Positions 1-8,099 of a DNA stretch of 64,000 bases are shown piece after piece. The stretch is taken from the NCBI GenBank assembly GCA_031400505.1, contig JANNPZ010000087.1:65256-129255 (forward strand), written 5' to 3'. The position numbers were made by a program, and so were the translations under genes. Numbering within the stretch: position 1 is the stretch's first letter; every line of letters starts with the position of its first letter. The notes under the pieces are model-generated. The model was not told where the DNA came from, made no database searches, and saw only the letters and a program-made list of their open reading frames with translations. This DNA comes from JAIYDJ01 sp031400505 (GTDB lineage Bacteria > Pseudomonadota > Alphaproteobacteria > Rhodobacterales > Rhodobacteraceae).

Positions 1-363
1 CTGGACCATCAGCGCACCATCTGGGCCAACCGCGGCTGGGGGTCGTGGATCGCGGCGCTGGGCGACACCGACGAACCCATCGGGCGCGTGGGCCTACTGG
101 ATCATGACGGCTGGCCGGAACCCGAACTCGCCTGGTTCCTGTTCGACGGCCATGAAGGCAAGGGATACGCCTGCGAGGCCGCCCTTGCCGCCCGCGCCCA
201 TGCAAATGGCGCGCTTGGCCTGCCGCCGCTGTTCAGTTTCATCGACCCGGCCAACACCCGGTCGCACGCACTGGCCTTGCGGCTGGGCGCGGTCCATGAA
301 TGCGATGCGCGGTTCGAGGGCCATGACTTCCACATCTATCGTCATCCGGAGTGTACGCCATGA
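1..363 (+). CDS. GNAT N-acetyltransferase, 5' end outside window
   Basis: The frame is open from base 1, so the N-terminus lies upstream of the window; about 120 residues are visible. They contain the GNAT acetyl-CoA region in the form PELAWFLFDGHEGKGYACEA, followed by a segment rich in AxRLGA, as in RimJ/RimL-type acetyltransferases (Acetyltransf_3 class). The acceptor substrate cannot be read from sequence. This is the first visible member of a run of paralogues: the same EPEL-W-x-x-(F/Y)-D-G-x-E-G-K/Q-G-Y block recurs in the next genes. Its TGA at 361-363 overlaps the ATG of the next gene, so translation is probably coupled. Confidence 0.85.
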   Translation: MDHQRTIWANRGWGSWIAALGDTDEPIGRVGLLDHDGWPEPELAWFLFDGHEGKGYACEAALAARAHANGALGLPPLFSFIDPANTRSHALALRLGAVHECDARFEGHDFHIYRHPECTP

Positions 364-869
364 TCGCCCCCACCTTGCACACCGAGCGGCTGACGCTGCG
401 CCCGCTGACCATGGCAGACTACCCGGCCTTTGCGGCTTTCATGGCCTCGCCCCGGTCGGTCCATATGGGCGGCCCCTACGACTGGCGCGCTACCTGGGGC
501 CTCTTTTGCCACGATGCCGGGCAATGGGCGCTGTTTGGCCATGGCGGGCTGATGATCGACGTCACGGCCAGCGGCGAAACGGTGGGGAACGTCGTCATCA
601 GCCATGGCCCGCTGTTTCCGGAACCCGAACTCGGCTGGTTTCTGTATGATGGTCACGAAGGCAAGGGCTATGCCACCGAAGCCGCCCGCGCCTTGCGCGA
701 CTGGGGTTTTGGCGTGGCGAGCCTGCCCACGCTTGTCAGCTATATCGACCCGCCGAACCGCGCCTCGGCTGCCGTGGCCGAACGGTTGGGGGCGGTTCTG
801 GACCCTGATGCGCCCCGCCAGCCGGGGGACGAGGCCGACCTTGTTTATCGCCATCCGAGGCCTGCATGA
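360..869 (+). CDS. GNAT N-acetyltransferase (tandem paralogue 2)
   Basis: A 169-residue protein of the RimJ/RimL-like GNAT class that transfers acetyl from acetyl-CoA to an unknown amine. It opens with TERLTLRPL (strand 1) and has the acetyl-CoA binding block around PELGWFLYDGHEGKGYATEA, then a typical SYIDPPNRASAAVAERLGA stretch. I chose the ATG at 360, which overlaps the upstream stop as ATGA; an in-frame GTG at 351 is possible but breaks the spacing shared by the array. It sits in a co-directional run of similar genes and is best read as a tandem duplicate of its neighbours that has diverged in the substrate-facing half. Confidence 0.87.
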   Translation: MIAPTLHTERLTLRPLTMADYPAFAAFMASPRSVHMGGPYDWRATWGLFCHDAGQWALFGHGGLMIDVTASGETVGNVVISHGPLFPEPELGWFLYDGHEGKGYATEAARALRDWGFGVASLPTLVSYIDPPNRASAAVAERLGAVLDPDAPRQPGDEADLVYRHPRPA

Positions 870-1384
870 CCTTGCCCTTCGATATCCCACGTCTGGAAAC
901 CGACCGTTTGATCCTGCGTGCTCCGTCCGAGGCAGACCTGCCGGCCGTGATGGCCTTTTCGGCATCCGACAGGTCGCGCTTTGTCGGTGGTCCGTATGAG
1001 CCGCCGCAAGTCTGGCGCGGCTTTCTGGGGATGATCGGTCATTGGGCGCTGCGCGGCTATGGCTGGTGGACGATCGAGCACAAGGCAACCGGGCAGGCTG
1101 CCGGGCGCACCGGGGTCAGCTTTCATATCGGCTATCCAGAACCGGAACTTGGCTGGCACATCTACGACGGGTTCGAGGGGCAGGGCTACGCCTATGAGGC
1201 CGCAAAAGCCGCGCGTGCCCACGCTTGCGCAAATCTGGGGCTTGGCCCGCTGATTTCGATGATCGACCCGGAAAACGTCCGGTCCAAGGCGCTTGCTGCG
1301 CGTCTTGGCGCGACGTTTAAACGGATGGGCACCATCGACGCCCACATCTGCGAAATCTGGCGACATCCGGCGAGGCCCGCATGA
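866..1384 (+). CDS. GNAT N-acetyltransferase (tandem paralogue 3)
   Basis: A 172-residue GNAT protein. It begins with ETDRLILRAP, has a central EPELGWHIYDGFEGQGYAYEA acetyl-CoA site and ends in an MIDPENVRSKALAARLGA segment. The ATG overlaps the previous stop by 4 nt. Compared with its neighbours the acetyl-CoA half is strongly conserved, while residues roughly 35-90, which would shape the acceptor pocket, differ. That pattern fits duplicated enzymes with separate substrates. No close family with a known substrate is recognisable. Confidence 0.87.
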   Translation: MTLPFDIPRLETDRLILRAPSEADLPAVMAFSASDRSRFVGGPYEPPQVWRGFLGMIGHWALRGYGWWTIEHKATGQAAGRTGVSFHIGYPEPELGWHIYDGFEGQGYAYEAAKAARAHACANLGLGPLISMIDPENVRSKALAARLGATFKRMGTIDAHICEIWRHPARPA

Positions 1385-1911
1385 TCACGCTCGCCAACAC
1401 CCCCACTCTGACCACAGCCCGCCTGACCCTGCGCGCGCCGCGAGCGTCGGACTGGCCGCACTGGTGCGCCTTTGCCACTACCACGCGCGCCCGATACATC
1501 GGCGGGCCGCTGGACGAGGGCAAGGCCTGGCGGTCGTTTGGCCATGCCATCGGCATGTGGGTGCTGCGCGGCTATGGCAGTTTCGTGTTCCACGAGACCG
1601 GATCGGATCTTCCGTTGGGCCTGTGCGGTCCATGGCATCCGGCCGACTGGCCGGAGCGTGAGATCGGCTGGAACGTCTGGCACCCTCATGCCGAAGGCAA
1701 AGGTTATGCCTATGAGGCCGCCACGGCAGCCCGCGCCTATGCCTTTGACGTGCTGCACTGGCCGACGGCGGTCAGCTATATTGATCCGGCCAATGTACGC
1801 TCGATAGCGCTGGCCACCCGGCTCGGCGCAGTGCTTGACCCCGACGCCCCGCGCATGGCGGGCGATACCGACCTGATCTTCCGTCATTCGCGACCGGAGG
1901 CCCTGTCATGA
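1381..1911 (+). CDS. GNAT N-acetyltransferase (tandem paralogue 4)
   Basis: A 176-residue GNAT protein that starts at an ATG overlapping the previous stop. N-terminal TTARLTLRAPRASDW and a variant acetyl-CoA block EREIGWNVWHPHAEGKGYAYEA are visible, where the usual DG of the array is replaced by HPHA. The C-terminal SYIDPANVRSIALATRLGA matches the paralogues. Substrate unknown. Confidence 0.86.
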   Translation: MITLANTPTLTTARLTLRAPRASDWPHWCAFATTTRARYIGGPLDEGKAWRSFGHAIGMWVLRGYGSFVFHETGSDLPLGLCGPWHPADWPEREIGWNVWHPHAEGKGYAYEAATAARAYAFDVLHWPTAVSYIDPANVRSIALATRLGAVLDPDAPRMAGDTDLIFRHSRPEALS

Positions 1912-2489
1912 CGCCCAGCTGGCTGACACCCCCCACCGGCCCTGCTGCCGACATCGCCGCGCGTTGCACCGCGATGGTGCCCGAACTCCTCACTTCCCGC
2001 CTGATCCTGCGTGCGCCCCGGATCGCCGATTTCCCCGCTTACAGGGCGGTCTTTGTCAGTGACCGGTCCCGATACATGGGGGGGCCGTTCAGTGAAGACG
2101 ACGCATTCGGCGATTTCTGTCAGGGCATCGCGGGCTGGATGCTGCGCGGGGCGGGGATGTGGACGCTGACTTTGCGCGACCATGACACCCCCTTGGGCTG
2201 GGTCTATCTTTGGCAGGAACAGGGCGATGCCGAACCCGAACTCGGCTGGGTGCTGACCGAAGCCGCCGAAGGCTACGGTTATGCATCCGAAGCCGCCCGC
2301 ACCGTGCTGCCCCATGCGGTGCGGCTTTACCGCCCCCAGGGCTTTGTCAGCTACATCAATGCCGAAAACCACCGGTCGGCCCGGTTGGCCATCGCCCTCG
2401 GCGCAACCCGCGACGCTGCAGCCGAGGCACGTCTGACCGAACCTGACCTGCATGTCTACCGCCACTCCGGCACAGGAGCCGCCGCATGA
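1908..2489 (+). CDS. GNAT N-acetyltransferase (tandem paralogue 5)
   Basis: A 193-residue GNAT protein, the last of the visible array. It carries an N-terminal extension of about 22 residues relative to its paralogues. An internal ATG at 1974 (MVPELLTSRLILRAP) would give the usual length, but the ATGA overlap supports 1908. Motifs: TSRLILRAPRIADF at the start, EPELGWVLTEAAEGYGYASEA as acetyl-CoA site, and SYINAENHRSARLAIALGA. Its stop overlaps the chorismate mutase start, so the array and the mutase appear to be one transcription unit. Confidence 0.85.
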   Translation: MTPSWLTPPTGPAADIAARCTAMVPELLTSRLILRAPRIADFPAYRAVFVSDRSRYMGGPFSEDDAFGDFCQGIAGWMLRGAGMWTLTLRDHDTPLGWVYLWQEQGDAEPELGWVLTEAAEGYGYASEAARTVLPHAVRLYRPQGFVSYINAENHRSARLAIALGATRDAAAEARLTEPDLHVYRHSGTGAAA

Positions 2490-2794
2490 CCCCCAGCCCT
2501 GTCAACGCCGTCACCCGCGCAGCGATCCTGCTGGCCGAACACCGCGACAGCATCGACCGGCTGGATGCGATCCTTGTCTACACCCTCGCCGAGCGGTTTA
2601 AGCACACCCAGCAGGTTGGTCGTCTGAAGGCCGAACATGACCTGCCGCCGTCCGATCCGACCCGCGAGGCGACCCAGATTGCCCGGCTGGAACGGCTGGC
2701 AGACGAGGCGCGTCTTGACCCCGAGTTTGCCAAGAAATTCCTGACCTTCATCATTTCGGAAGTCATCAGGCACCACGAAAAACTGCAGAAATGA
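2486..2794 (+). CDS. Chorismate mutase, AroQ type
   Basis: A 102-residue all-helical protein of the monofunctional AroQ class, which converts chorismate to prephenate for phenylalanine and tyrosine synthesis. It matches in length and pattern: an N-terminal helix with HRDSIDRLDAILVYTLAERFKHTQQVGRLKAEH (broken here by family-typical Arg/Lys active-site positions), a middle helix after DPTREATQIARLERLADEA, and a C-terminal helix FLTFIISEVIRHHEKL. The start overlaps the upstream GNAT stop by 4 nt; rpsP follows after 58 nt. The gap to the ribosomal protein gene is short enough for co-transcription. Confidence 0.88.
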   Translation: MTPSPVNAVTRAAILLAEHRDSIDRLDAILVYTLAERFKHTQQVGRLKAEHDLPPSDPTREATQIARLERLADEARLDPEFAKKFLTFIISEVIRHHEKLQK

Positions 2795-2852
2795 CCCATC
2801 CAACGGGGCGCGAAGCCGCGCACCCATCTTGTACCCTGAAGGAGACGACCAA

Positions 2853-3206
2853 ATGTCCATGAAAATCCGCCTTGCCCGTGGTGGTTCCAACAAGCGCCCG
2901 CATTACAGCATCGTGGCCACCGACAGCCGCATGCCGCGCGATGGCCGCTTTCTTGAAAAGCTCGGCACCTACAACCCGCTGCTGGCAAAAGACGACGAAA
3001 ACCGCATCAAGATGAACATCGAGCGCATTCAGCACTGGATTTCGCAAGGCGCGCAGCCGACCGACCGCATCGCGCGGATGCTGGAAGCTGCGGGCGTGAT
3101 GCCCAAGAAAGTCCGTAGCAACCCGAAATCCGCCGTGCCGGGCAAGCGGATGGCGGAACTCGCCACGAAAAAGGCCGCCCGCGCTGCCGAACCGGTTGCC
3201 GAATAG
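2853..3206 (+). CDS. rpsP: 30S ribosomal protein S16
   Basis: A 117-residue S16, a small-subunit assembly protein that binds 16S rRNA. It has the universal start MKIRLARGGSNKRPHYSIV and the segment DGRFLEKLGTYNP. The ATG at 2853 follows a GGAGA Shine-Dalgarno at 2841-2845; ATG 2859 is a weaker option. Compared with short S16 proteins it has a C-terminal basic/alanine tail of about 35 residues, usual in alphaproteobacteria. It heads the conserved rpsP-rimM-trmD order. Confidence 0.97.
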   Translation: MSMKIRLARGGSNKRPHYSIVATDSRMPRDGRFLEKLGTYNPLLAKDDENRIKMNIERIQHWISQGAQPTDRIARMLEAAGVMPKKVRSNPKSAVPGKRMAELATKKAARAAEPVAE

Positions 3207-3260
3207 ACTGACAATCCGGGGCAGCAGGCAACCCCTGTCCCCTTGCGCCAAGGAGGCTAT

Positions 3261-3767
3261 GTGACCACAGACCGCATCTGCATCGGCGCCATCGCAGGCT
3301 CTTTCGGTGTTTCGGGTGAAGTGCGGCTGAAAAGCTTCTGCACTGACCCCGAGTCTATCGCGGCCTACGGCCCGCTTTACACCGAGGATGGCAACCGCAG
3401 CTTTGCAATCAAGCTGACCCGCCCGGTGACGGGCGGGGTTGGCGCACGTCTGTCCGGGATCATGACCAAGGAAGAGGCCGATGCGCTGAAGGGAACCGGA
3501 CTGTTTGTGGACCGCGCGCGACTGCCCAAACTGCCTGATGACGAGTTCTACCACGCCGACCTTATCGGCATGGCCGCCCACGACCCGGGCGGCGCGCTGA
3601 TCGGCACGGTTCAGGCGATCCACAACCATGGCGCAGGGGATCTGCTGGAACTCGCAGGGCCGGGGCTGAAGCAATCGCTGGTGGTTCCCTTTACAATGGC
3701 CGTCGTGCCGACTGTCGATCTCGCGGCCCGCCGGGTGATCGTCGATCTGCCCGAGGGGCTGGAGTAG
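3261..3767 (+). CDS. rimM: Ribosome maturation factor RimM
   Basis: A 168-residue RimM, which binds S19 and helps mature the 3' domain of the 30S subunit. The N-terminal beta-barrel starts DRICIGAIAGSFGVSGEVRLKSF and the C-terminal PRC-barrel contains DEFYHADLIGM and VPFTMAVVPTVDLAARRVIVDLPEGL. The GTG at 3261 sits 4 nt after a perfect AGGAGG (3251-3256). The overlapping ATG at 3259 is out of frame and stops at once. It lies between rpsP and trmD as in most bacteria, although a membrane protein gene separates it from trmD here. Confidence 0.95.
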   Translation: MTTDRICIGAIAGSFGVSGEVRLKSFCTDPESIAAYGPLYTEDGNRSFAIKLTRPVTGGVGARLSGIMTKEEADALKGTGLFVDRARLPKLPDDEFYHADLIGMAAHDPGGALIGTVQAIHNHGAGDLLELAGPGLKQSLVVPFTMAVVPTVDLAARRVIVDLPEGLE

Positions 3768-3876
3768 GGGCGCAAGATCAGACGAGCCTCAAATGGCCCG
3801 GTTCGATTTGTGCGAAAGACTGTACTATGTGCTCGGCTCAGGGCATCTTGATACCAATTGCGACACGAGGATTCCA

Positions 3877-4809
3877 GTGCACAACCGGTTGCGTTTGATG
3901 ATGGGGGCGACGGCTCTTTTGTATCTTGGCCCCCTGCTGGCGGGACTGGGCGGTTTTGGTTGGCAAACTGTTCCGGCCTTTGTCGCGATCTTTCTTCTGT
4001 GGACGCTGATCCTGCGCCCGTCAACTTGGCCCAAGACCCGTGCCGATTGGCAAAACCCCGCAGCGCTTACCAGATTGCTGACGCAGTCCACGATGCAGGT
4101 GCTGTTGGTCAGCATCTGTTTTGGGATCGGGCGGGGCCTTGGCGGCGTCATGGCGACCCTGCCGCCGTTTCCGGTGCTGCTGCCGATTGCGATCTCGTTT
4201 CTTGCCATTCCGCTGTGCCGCCTGATGTGGGACCCGAACAAAGCCGAGGCGACCGACCGTTTTCTGGACACGGCAATTGCCGAGATTTCGGCGACCGCCA
4301 CGGGTGTACCGCCCCAACGTTCGGATGCGCGTGCACTGACCGCTCAGTTGCTTGCGCCATTGCAAGCCTTGCCCGACGCCACCGATGACGCCGAGATTGC
4401 GCGCCATCTGCGTGCCATGGCCGCGCATGTCGATCCGTCGGATGTGGCACATGTGCTGCTGTCGTCCGCGCAGTCCGGTACCGCCGGTTCGATCGGAATG
4501 CGCGCCTTGATTCTGCACGCAACTGACCTGCGGCACAGCGTTCCCCTTGCGGGGCTTGGAGTGCAGGCACGGATATTGCCCCTGATTGCGGCGGATCCTG
4601 ATATGATCCTGATGTTCGCCCTGCGCAGCCTGGCGCAACTGCGCGATGACGCCGCCGTCTGGCCGGACTGCGCCACCCCGACCGCTCTGCGCGCCAGGGC
4701 CGCCACAGCCGGGCCTGACGCAGCGGCAGCCCTTCTCGCGCTTGCCGATCTGACAGCATCCCTGAGCCCGCAAAAAGACGCGGATGGGTCCGGTCAGCCT
4801 GGCGCGTGA
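3877..4809 (+). CDS. Hypothetical membrane protein with helical C-terminal domain
   Basis: Unrecognised protein of about 310 residues between rimM and trmD. The GTG at 3877 is preceded by GAGGA and begins VHNRLRLMMGATALLYLGPL; an upstream ATG at 3793 would add 28 residues that do not look membrane-like. Four hydrophobic segments are visible in the first 130 residues, in two pairs, then a soluble alanine-rich helical part of about 170 residues with no cofactor motif. It is co-directional with the ribosome-maturation genes, but nothing in the sequence ties it to translation. It may be a lineage-specific membrane protein. Confidence 0.6.
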   Translation: MHNRLRLMMGATALLYLGPLLAGLGGFGWQTVPAFVAIFLLWTLILRPSTWPKTRADWQNPAALTRLLTQSTMQVLLVSICFGIGRGLGGVMATLPPFPVLLPIAISFLAIPLCRLMWDPNKAEATDRFLDTAIAEISATATGVPPQRSDARALTAQLLAPLQALPDATDDAEIARHLRAMAAHVDPSDVAHVLLSSAQSGTAGSIGMRALILHATDLRHSVPLAGLGVQARILPLIAADPDMILMFALRSLAQLRDDAAVWPDCATPTALRARAATAGPDAAAALLALADLTASLSPQKDADGSGQPGA

Positions 4810-4912
4810 ACTCCAAGGCTCAAGACGCCAGACATCCGGCGCAGCGCTGCAATAGGGTCAACCGCGCAGCGCGACCTTTCCCTGTGCCCTGCAACTGCGC
4901 TACACCGCGCGC

Positions 4913-5749
4913 ATGACCGATCCAGATCCCGAAGCCCCCGGCAAAAGCCACCGCCGCCTGTCCGTCTCAATCGGCGCGCGACCGCGCGATTTGATGGCCG
5001 AACCCTTGCGCATCAAGGGCGCGTGGACGGCACGCGTGATTACCCTGTTTCCCGACGCGTTTCCCGGCACGCTGGGCCTGTCGCTGACCGGCAAGGCGTT
5101 GGACCTTGGCCTTTGGGCACTCGATCCCATCGACCTTCGCAGCTTTGGCGCGGGCAAACACCGCAATGTCGACGATACCCCCGCCGGGGGTGGCGCCGGG
5201 TTGGTCCTCCGAGCGGACATCCTTGATCGCGCACTGCAAATGGCCGCCATAGGCACGCCCACCGACCGCAGCCAGTGGCCCGTGGTCTATCTGTCACCTC
5301 GGGGCACGCCATTCACCCAATCCCGTGCCCAAGCTTGGGCGGCAGGCGCCGGCATCACCCTGCTCTGTGGCCGTTTCGAAGGCGTCGATCAGCGCGTGCT
5401 GGACCACCACGCCATCGAGGAAGTCTCGCTTGGCGATTTCGTCCTGACCGGGGGCGAGATTGCGGCGCAGGCGATGCTTGACGCCACGGTGCGCCTGATT
5501 CCCGGAGTCCTCGGCAACGCTGCCTCGACCGAGGAGGAAAGCTTTTCCCACGGCCTTCTGGAACACCCCCAGTACACCAAACCCGCCCTCTGGAAAGACC
5601 AGGCGATCCCTGACGTGCTGCTCTCTGGCAACCACGCCGAAGTCGCTAAGTGGCGGCGGGCCGAGGCGGAACGGATTACTCAGGAGCGACGGCCCGACCT
5701 GTGGCAATCGTTGCGTCTGGCCATGGGCGGCACAATGGACCCCGATTGA
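4913..5749 (+). CDS. trmD: tRNA (guanine37-N1)-methyltransferase TrmD
   Basis: A 278-residue SPOUT-class methyltransferase that makes m1G37 in tRNAs reading CNN codons, preventing +1 frameshifts. Visible motifs: VITLFPDAFPGTLGLSLTGKAL, the substrate loop DLRSFGAGKHRNVDDTPAGGGAG, and the SAM-binding trefoil knot LLCGRFEGVDQRVLD ... EVSLGDFVLTGGEIAA. It is about 30 residues longer than typical TrmD because of an N-terminal extension; the core begins near residue 40, so a start downstream at 5003 or later is conceivable. Its last 70 nt overlap the convergent Hint-domain gene. Confidence 0.95.
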   Translation: MTDPDPEAPGKSHRRLSVSIGARPRDLMAEPLRIKGAWTARVITLFPDAFPGTLGLSLTGKALDLGLWALDPIDLRSFGAGKHRNVDDTPAGGGAGLVLRADILDRALQMAAIGTPTDRSQWPVVYLSPRGTPFTQSRAQAWAAGAGITLLCGRFEGVDQRVLDHHAIEEVSLGDFVLTGGEIAAQAMLDATVRLIPGVLGNAASTEEESFSHGLLEHPQYTKPALWKDQAIPDVLLSGNHAEVAKWRRAEAERITQERRPDLWQSLRLAMGGTMDPD

Positions 5750-6927
5750 TCCGCGGGTGGCTGCTGACCCAGAAAACGGCGCAGGTTCGGCTCTGCGCGG
5801 ACCGTCGGAGCAGGCGCAAGCACCGACATCTGATGTCTCTGACACTGGGCAACGAATTCTTTCTGCAGGCGATTGTCTGGCGTGAACATCGCCGTTCGCT
5901 GCTTCGACGTCGGCTCGCCGAAGTGCGGAGCGTGGCTGATCGGTTCTGCAAGCGTCCCTGCCTTCAGCGCGCGGAGCGCCATTGCGCCGGTGTGGAGGCT
6001 TTCGGTCGGCGCATTTTCGGCAAAGATCACGTCATGCTTTGCCAGCAGGATGTGGTAATAGTCGACCGACGGTATCGTGCCGTCCACCTCGATACCCGGA
6101 ACCGCCGTGAGCTTTATGGCGGAAATGAAGACTGCGCTGCATCCGAACATCTTGCGCACCATGCCACAGGTCGCCAGCATCCGGTGCTGGCGCGACACCA
6201 GCAGATCGCGGCACGGCAGGTTGTTCCCCAGGGCACCCGCCGAGATCCGCACCGGCCACAGCTTGGGGTTGCGCGCGAACCGATCTGCCGGAATTGCCGT
6301 GAACGCGATCTGGAGGATCGTCTGAAAGCCATGACGCATTGTCTGCACAAGGTCCCCGGCCCGAAGCTGCTCGACCGGGATCTTGCCGCGCGCTGTCAGG
6401 ATTTCTGTCCCGCGCACAAAGCAGGTCACGAACTGCTGACCATCACTGGCGGCGGCGTTCTGGTTCTGACCGGCAGCAGAAACCGAGGTGACCTGAATCG
6501 ACTGGAGCGGCACATCGTTCAGTGCGTTCGCCCCTAGCCCCGCATCATCGTCGATCATCACGAGAAAGAGGTCGCCCGCAGCCGTCTGAATGATCCCTCC
6601 AAGCCCGACATAGTTCGCCTGGCCCGAGGCGGGGTCAAAGACAACCGTCATGTTTACTGTCGCCGCGAAATCAAGGACCGTGGTCACCGGACCCGAGCCG
6701 AGGTCATAGGTCAGGGTCTCACCCCCGCCAAACCCGTTGCCTTCGGTCACGCTATTGTTATTGACGTTGTTCGCCGTGACTGTGGTGATGTGCCGGAAGG
6801 CTGGGTCGGCAGACCCGTAATAGGTTCCGATCAGACCGCCGCTGTTTTCGACGGCATTGTTGCCTTCAGTCGGATCCAGGTCCGCTGAATTGCCAAGATA
6901 AATCATCGAAAAAGTCTTGAGGGCCAT
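5680..6927 (-). CDS. Hint-domain (Hedgehog/intein-type) protein
   Basis: A 415-residue protein with a C-terminal Hint_2 domain. About 168 N-terminal residues form an acidic, Asn/Gly-rich beta-type region without signal peptide. The domain then begins at C169 with CFVRGTEILTARGKIPVEQL and continues with RPVRISAGALG-like, RDLLVSRQHRML, YYHILLAKHDVIFAENAPTESLHTG. Such domains resemble self-processing Hint folds; in Rhodobacterales they occur on secreted or surface proteins with poorly known roles. The start is the ATG at 6927 (MALKTF). The last 25 or so residues, which overlap trmD, look unlike the family end, so a 3' frameshift is possible. The gene interrupts the usual trmD-rplS adjacency. Confidence 0.85.
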   Translation of the reverse strand: MALKTFSMIYLGNSADLDPTEGNNAVENSGGLIGTYYGSADPAFRHITTVTANNVNNNSVTEGNGFGGGETLTYDLGSGPVTTVLDFAATVNMTVVFDPASGQANYVGLGGIIQTAAGDLFLVMIDDDAGLGANALNDVPLQSIQVTSVSAAGQNQNAAASDGQQFVTCFVRGTEILTARGKIPVEQLRAGDLVQTMRHGFQTILQIAFTAIPADRFARNPKLWPVRISAGALGNNLPCRDLLVSRQHRMLATCGMVRKMFGCSAVFISAIKLTAVPGIEVDGTIPSVDYYHILLAKHDVIFAENAPTESLHTGAMALRALKAGTLAEPISHAPHFGEPTSKQRTAMFTPDNRLQKEFVAQCQRHQMSVLAPAPTVRAEPNLRRFLGQQPPADQSGSIVPPMARRNDCHRSGRRS

Positions 6928-7204
6928 CGCGAAGGTTCCGATTCGGGTTCTCACAGTCTGGTGCAATCAGAACGGGAATTCGTTCAGTCTTGATGAAAGC
7001 GACCTTGCGAAATCAGCTGCATTCGAGTCGGCCCTTCGAGAAACGCAGGCCTCCTCTGGCCCCGTTTCGCGTTCATGGCGACCCTCTTTGCGGCGCCTGA
7101 CCTTCGCGGCGTGGTCGTCAGGGGCGGAATTTTCGATATCCCCAATTCTTAACCCTATGATTGTGCGGACTAAAGAAAAGTCCCGCACGACAGGGGGCCA
7201 CCTC

Positions 7205-7233
7205 TTGACCATGATACCGCCACCCCCTATACG
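7205..7233 (+). promoter_or_regulatory. Candidate housekeeping promoter upstream of rplS
   Basis: TTGACC at 7205-7210, a 17-nt spacer, then TATACG at 7228-7233, a close match to a sigma-70 class promoter. It lies about 200 nt before rplS and would give rplS-rpmE their own transcript, consistent with the opposing Hint gene cutting them off from trmD. The rest of 6928-7433 holds no convincing gene. Confidence 0.5.
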
Positions 7234-7433
7234 CCGGTGATCCGGGGTCAGCCGACCCATCGGATTTGACCGTTTTGCCTGATCGAAAGGTTAGACCAAG
7301 ACGTCGGACCACAACATCGGTTGCCCAACCTCCCGGCGGGCTTGCCTTTTCAAGGCAGGGACCCGATCAGAACCGGAAGCTCTGGGGCGGCATCACATCC
7401 GGGGAAAACCCCGTTGAACATAAAGGACCAGGC

Positions 7434-7808
7434 ATGAACCTGATCGCAATCATCGAGGCGGAACAGATCGCTGCCCTCGGCAAGACGATTCCCGACTTCC
7501 GCGCGGGCGACACCATCCGCGTCGGCTACAAGGTGACCGAAGGCACGCGCAGCCGCGTGCAGGCCTATGAAGGCGTCTGCATCGGCCGCAAGGGCGGGGC
7601 GACCATCTCGGCCAGCTTCACCGTACGCAAGATCAGCTTTGGTGAAGGCGTAGAACGGGTATTCCCGCTCTATTCGACCAACATCGACAGCATCGAGGTC
7701 GTCCGTCGTGGCCGGGTGCGCCGCGCCAAGCTGTACTACCTGCGCTCGCGTCGCGGCAAATCGGCCCGGATCATCGAGAACACCAATTACAAACCCCTGT
7801 CGGCATAA
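7434..7808 (+). CDS. rplS: 50S ribosomal protein L19
   Basis: A 124-residue L19, located at the 30S-50S interface. Family signatures FRAGDTIRVGYKVTEGTRSRVQAYEG, RKISFGEGVERVFPLYS and RRGRVRRAKLYYLRSRRGKSARI are all visible. The ATG at 7434 follows AAAGGA (7422-7427); the open frame extends further upstream but that part has no L19 similarity. It is followed after 11 nt by rpmE. Confidence 0.97.
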   Translation: MNLIAIIEAEQIAALGKTIPDFRAGDTIRVGYKVTEGTRSRVQAYEGVCIGRKGGATISASFTVRKISFGEGVERVFPLYSTNIDSIEVVRRGRVRRAKLYYLRSRRGKSARIIENTNYKPLSA

Positions 7809-7819
7809 GGAGAGGCGTG

Positions 7820-8041
7820 ATGAAAAGCGGCATTCACCCAGAATATCACGTCATCAACGTCAAGATGACCGATGGTTCGATCTTCCAGACAAAAACCACC
7901 TGGGGCAAAGCGGGCGACCAGATGGCGCTTGACATTGACCCCTTGGCACATCCGGCATGGACCGGCGGCAACGCCAAGCTGATGGACACTGGCGGTCGCG
8001 TGACCAAGTTCAAGAACAAATACGCCGGCCTTGGCTTCTAG
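7820..8041 (+). CDS. rpmE: 50S ribosomal protein L31
   Basis: A 73-residue L31 beginning MKSGIHPEYHVINVKMTDGS. The zinc-binding cysteines of the C+ form are absent, so this is the C-minus type common in alphaproteobacteria. The internal insertion and the FKNKYAGLGF end match alphaproteobacterial L31. The ATG at 7820 directly follows a GTG and is preceded by GGAGAGG. A strong terminator follows. Confidence 0.95.
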   Translation: MKSGIHPEYHVINVKMTDGSIFQTKTTWGKAGDQMALDIDPLAHPAWTGGNAKLMDTGGRVTKFKNKYAGLGF

Positions 8042-8063
8042 GACCGGTTGTTGCGGATTGGTT

Positions 8064-8099
8064 GAAATGCCCCGGGTCGCGCCCGGGGCATTTCTTTTT
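8064..8099 (+). terminator. Rho-independent terminator after rplS-rpmE
   Basis: A 13-bp stem GAAATGCCCCGGG / CCCGGGGCATTTC with a 5-nt loop, followed by TTTTT, 23 nt after the rpmE stop. Confidence 0.93.
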
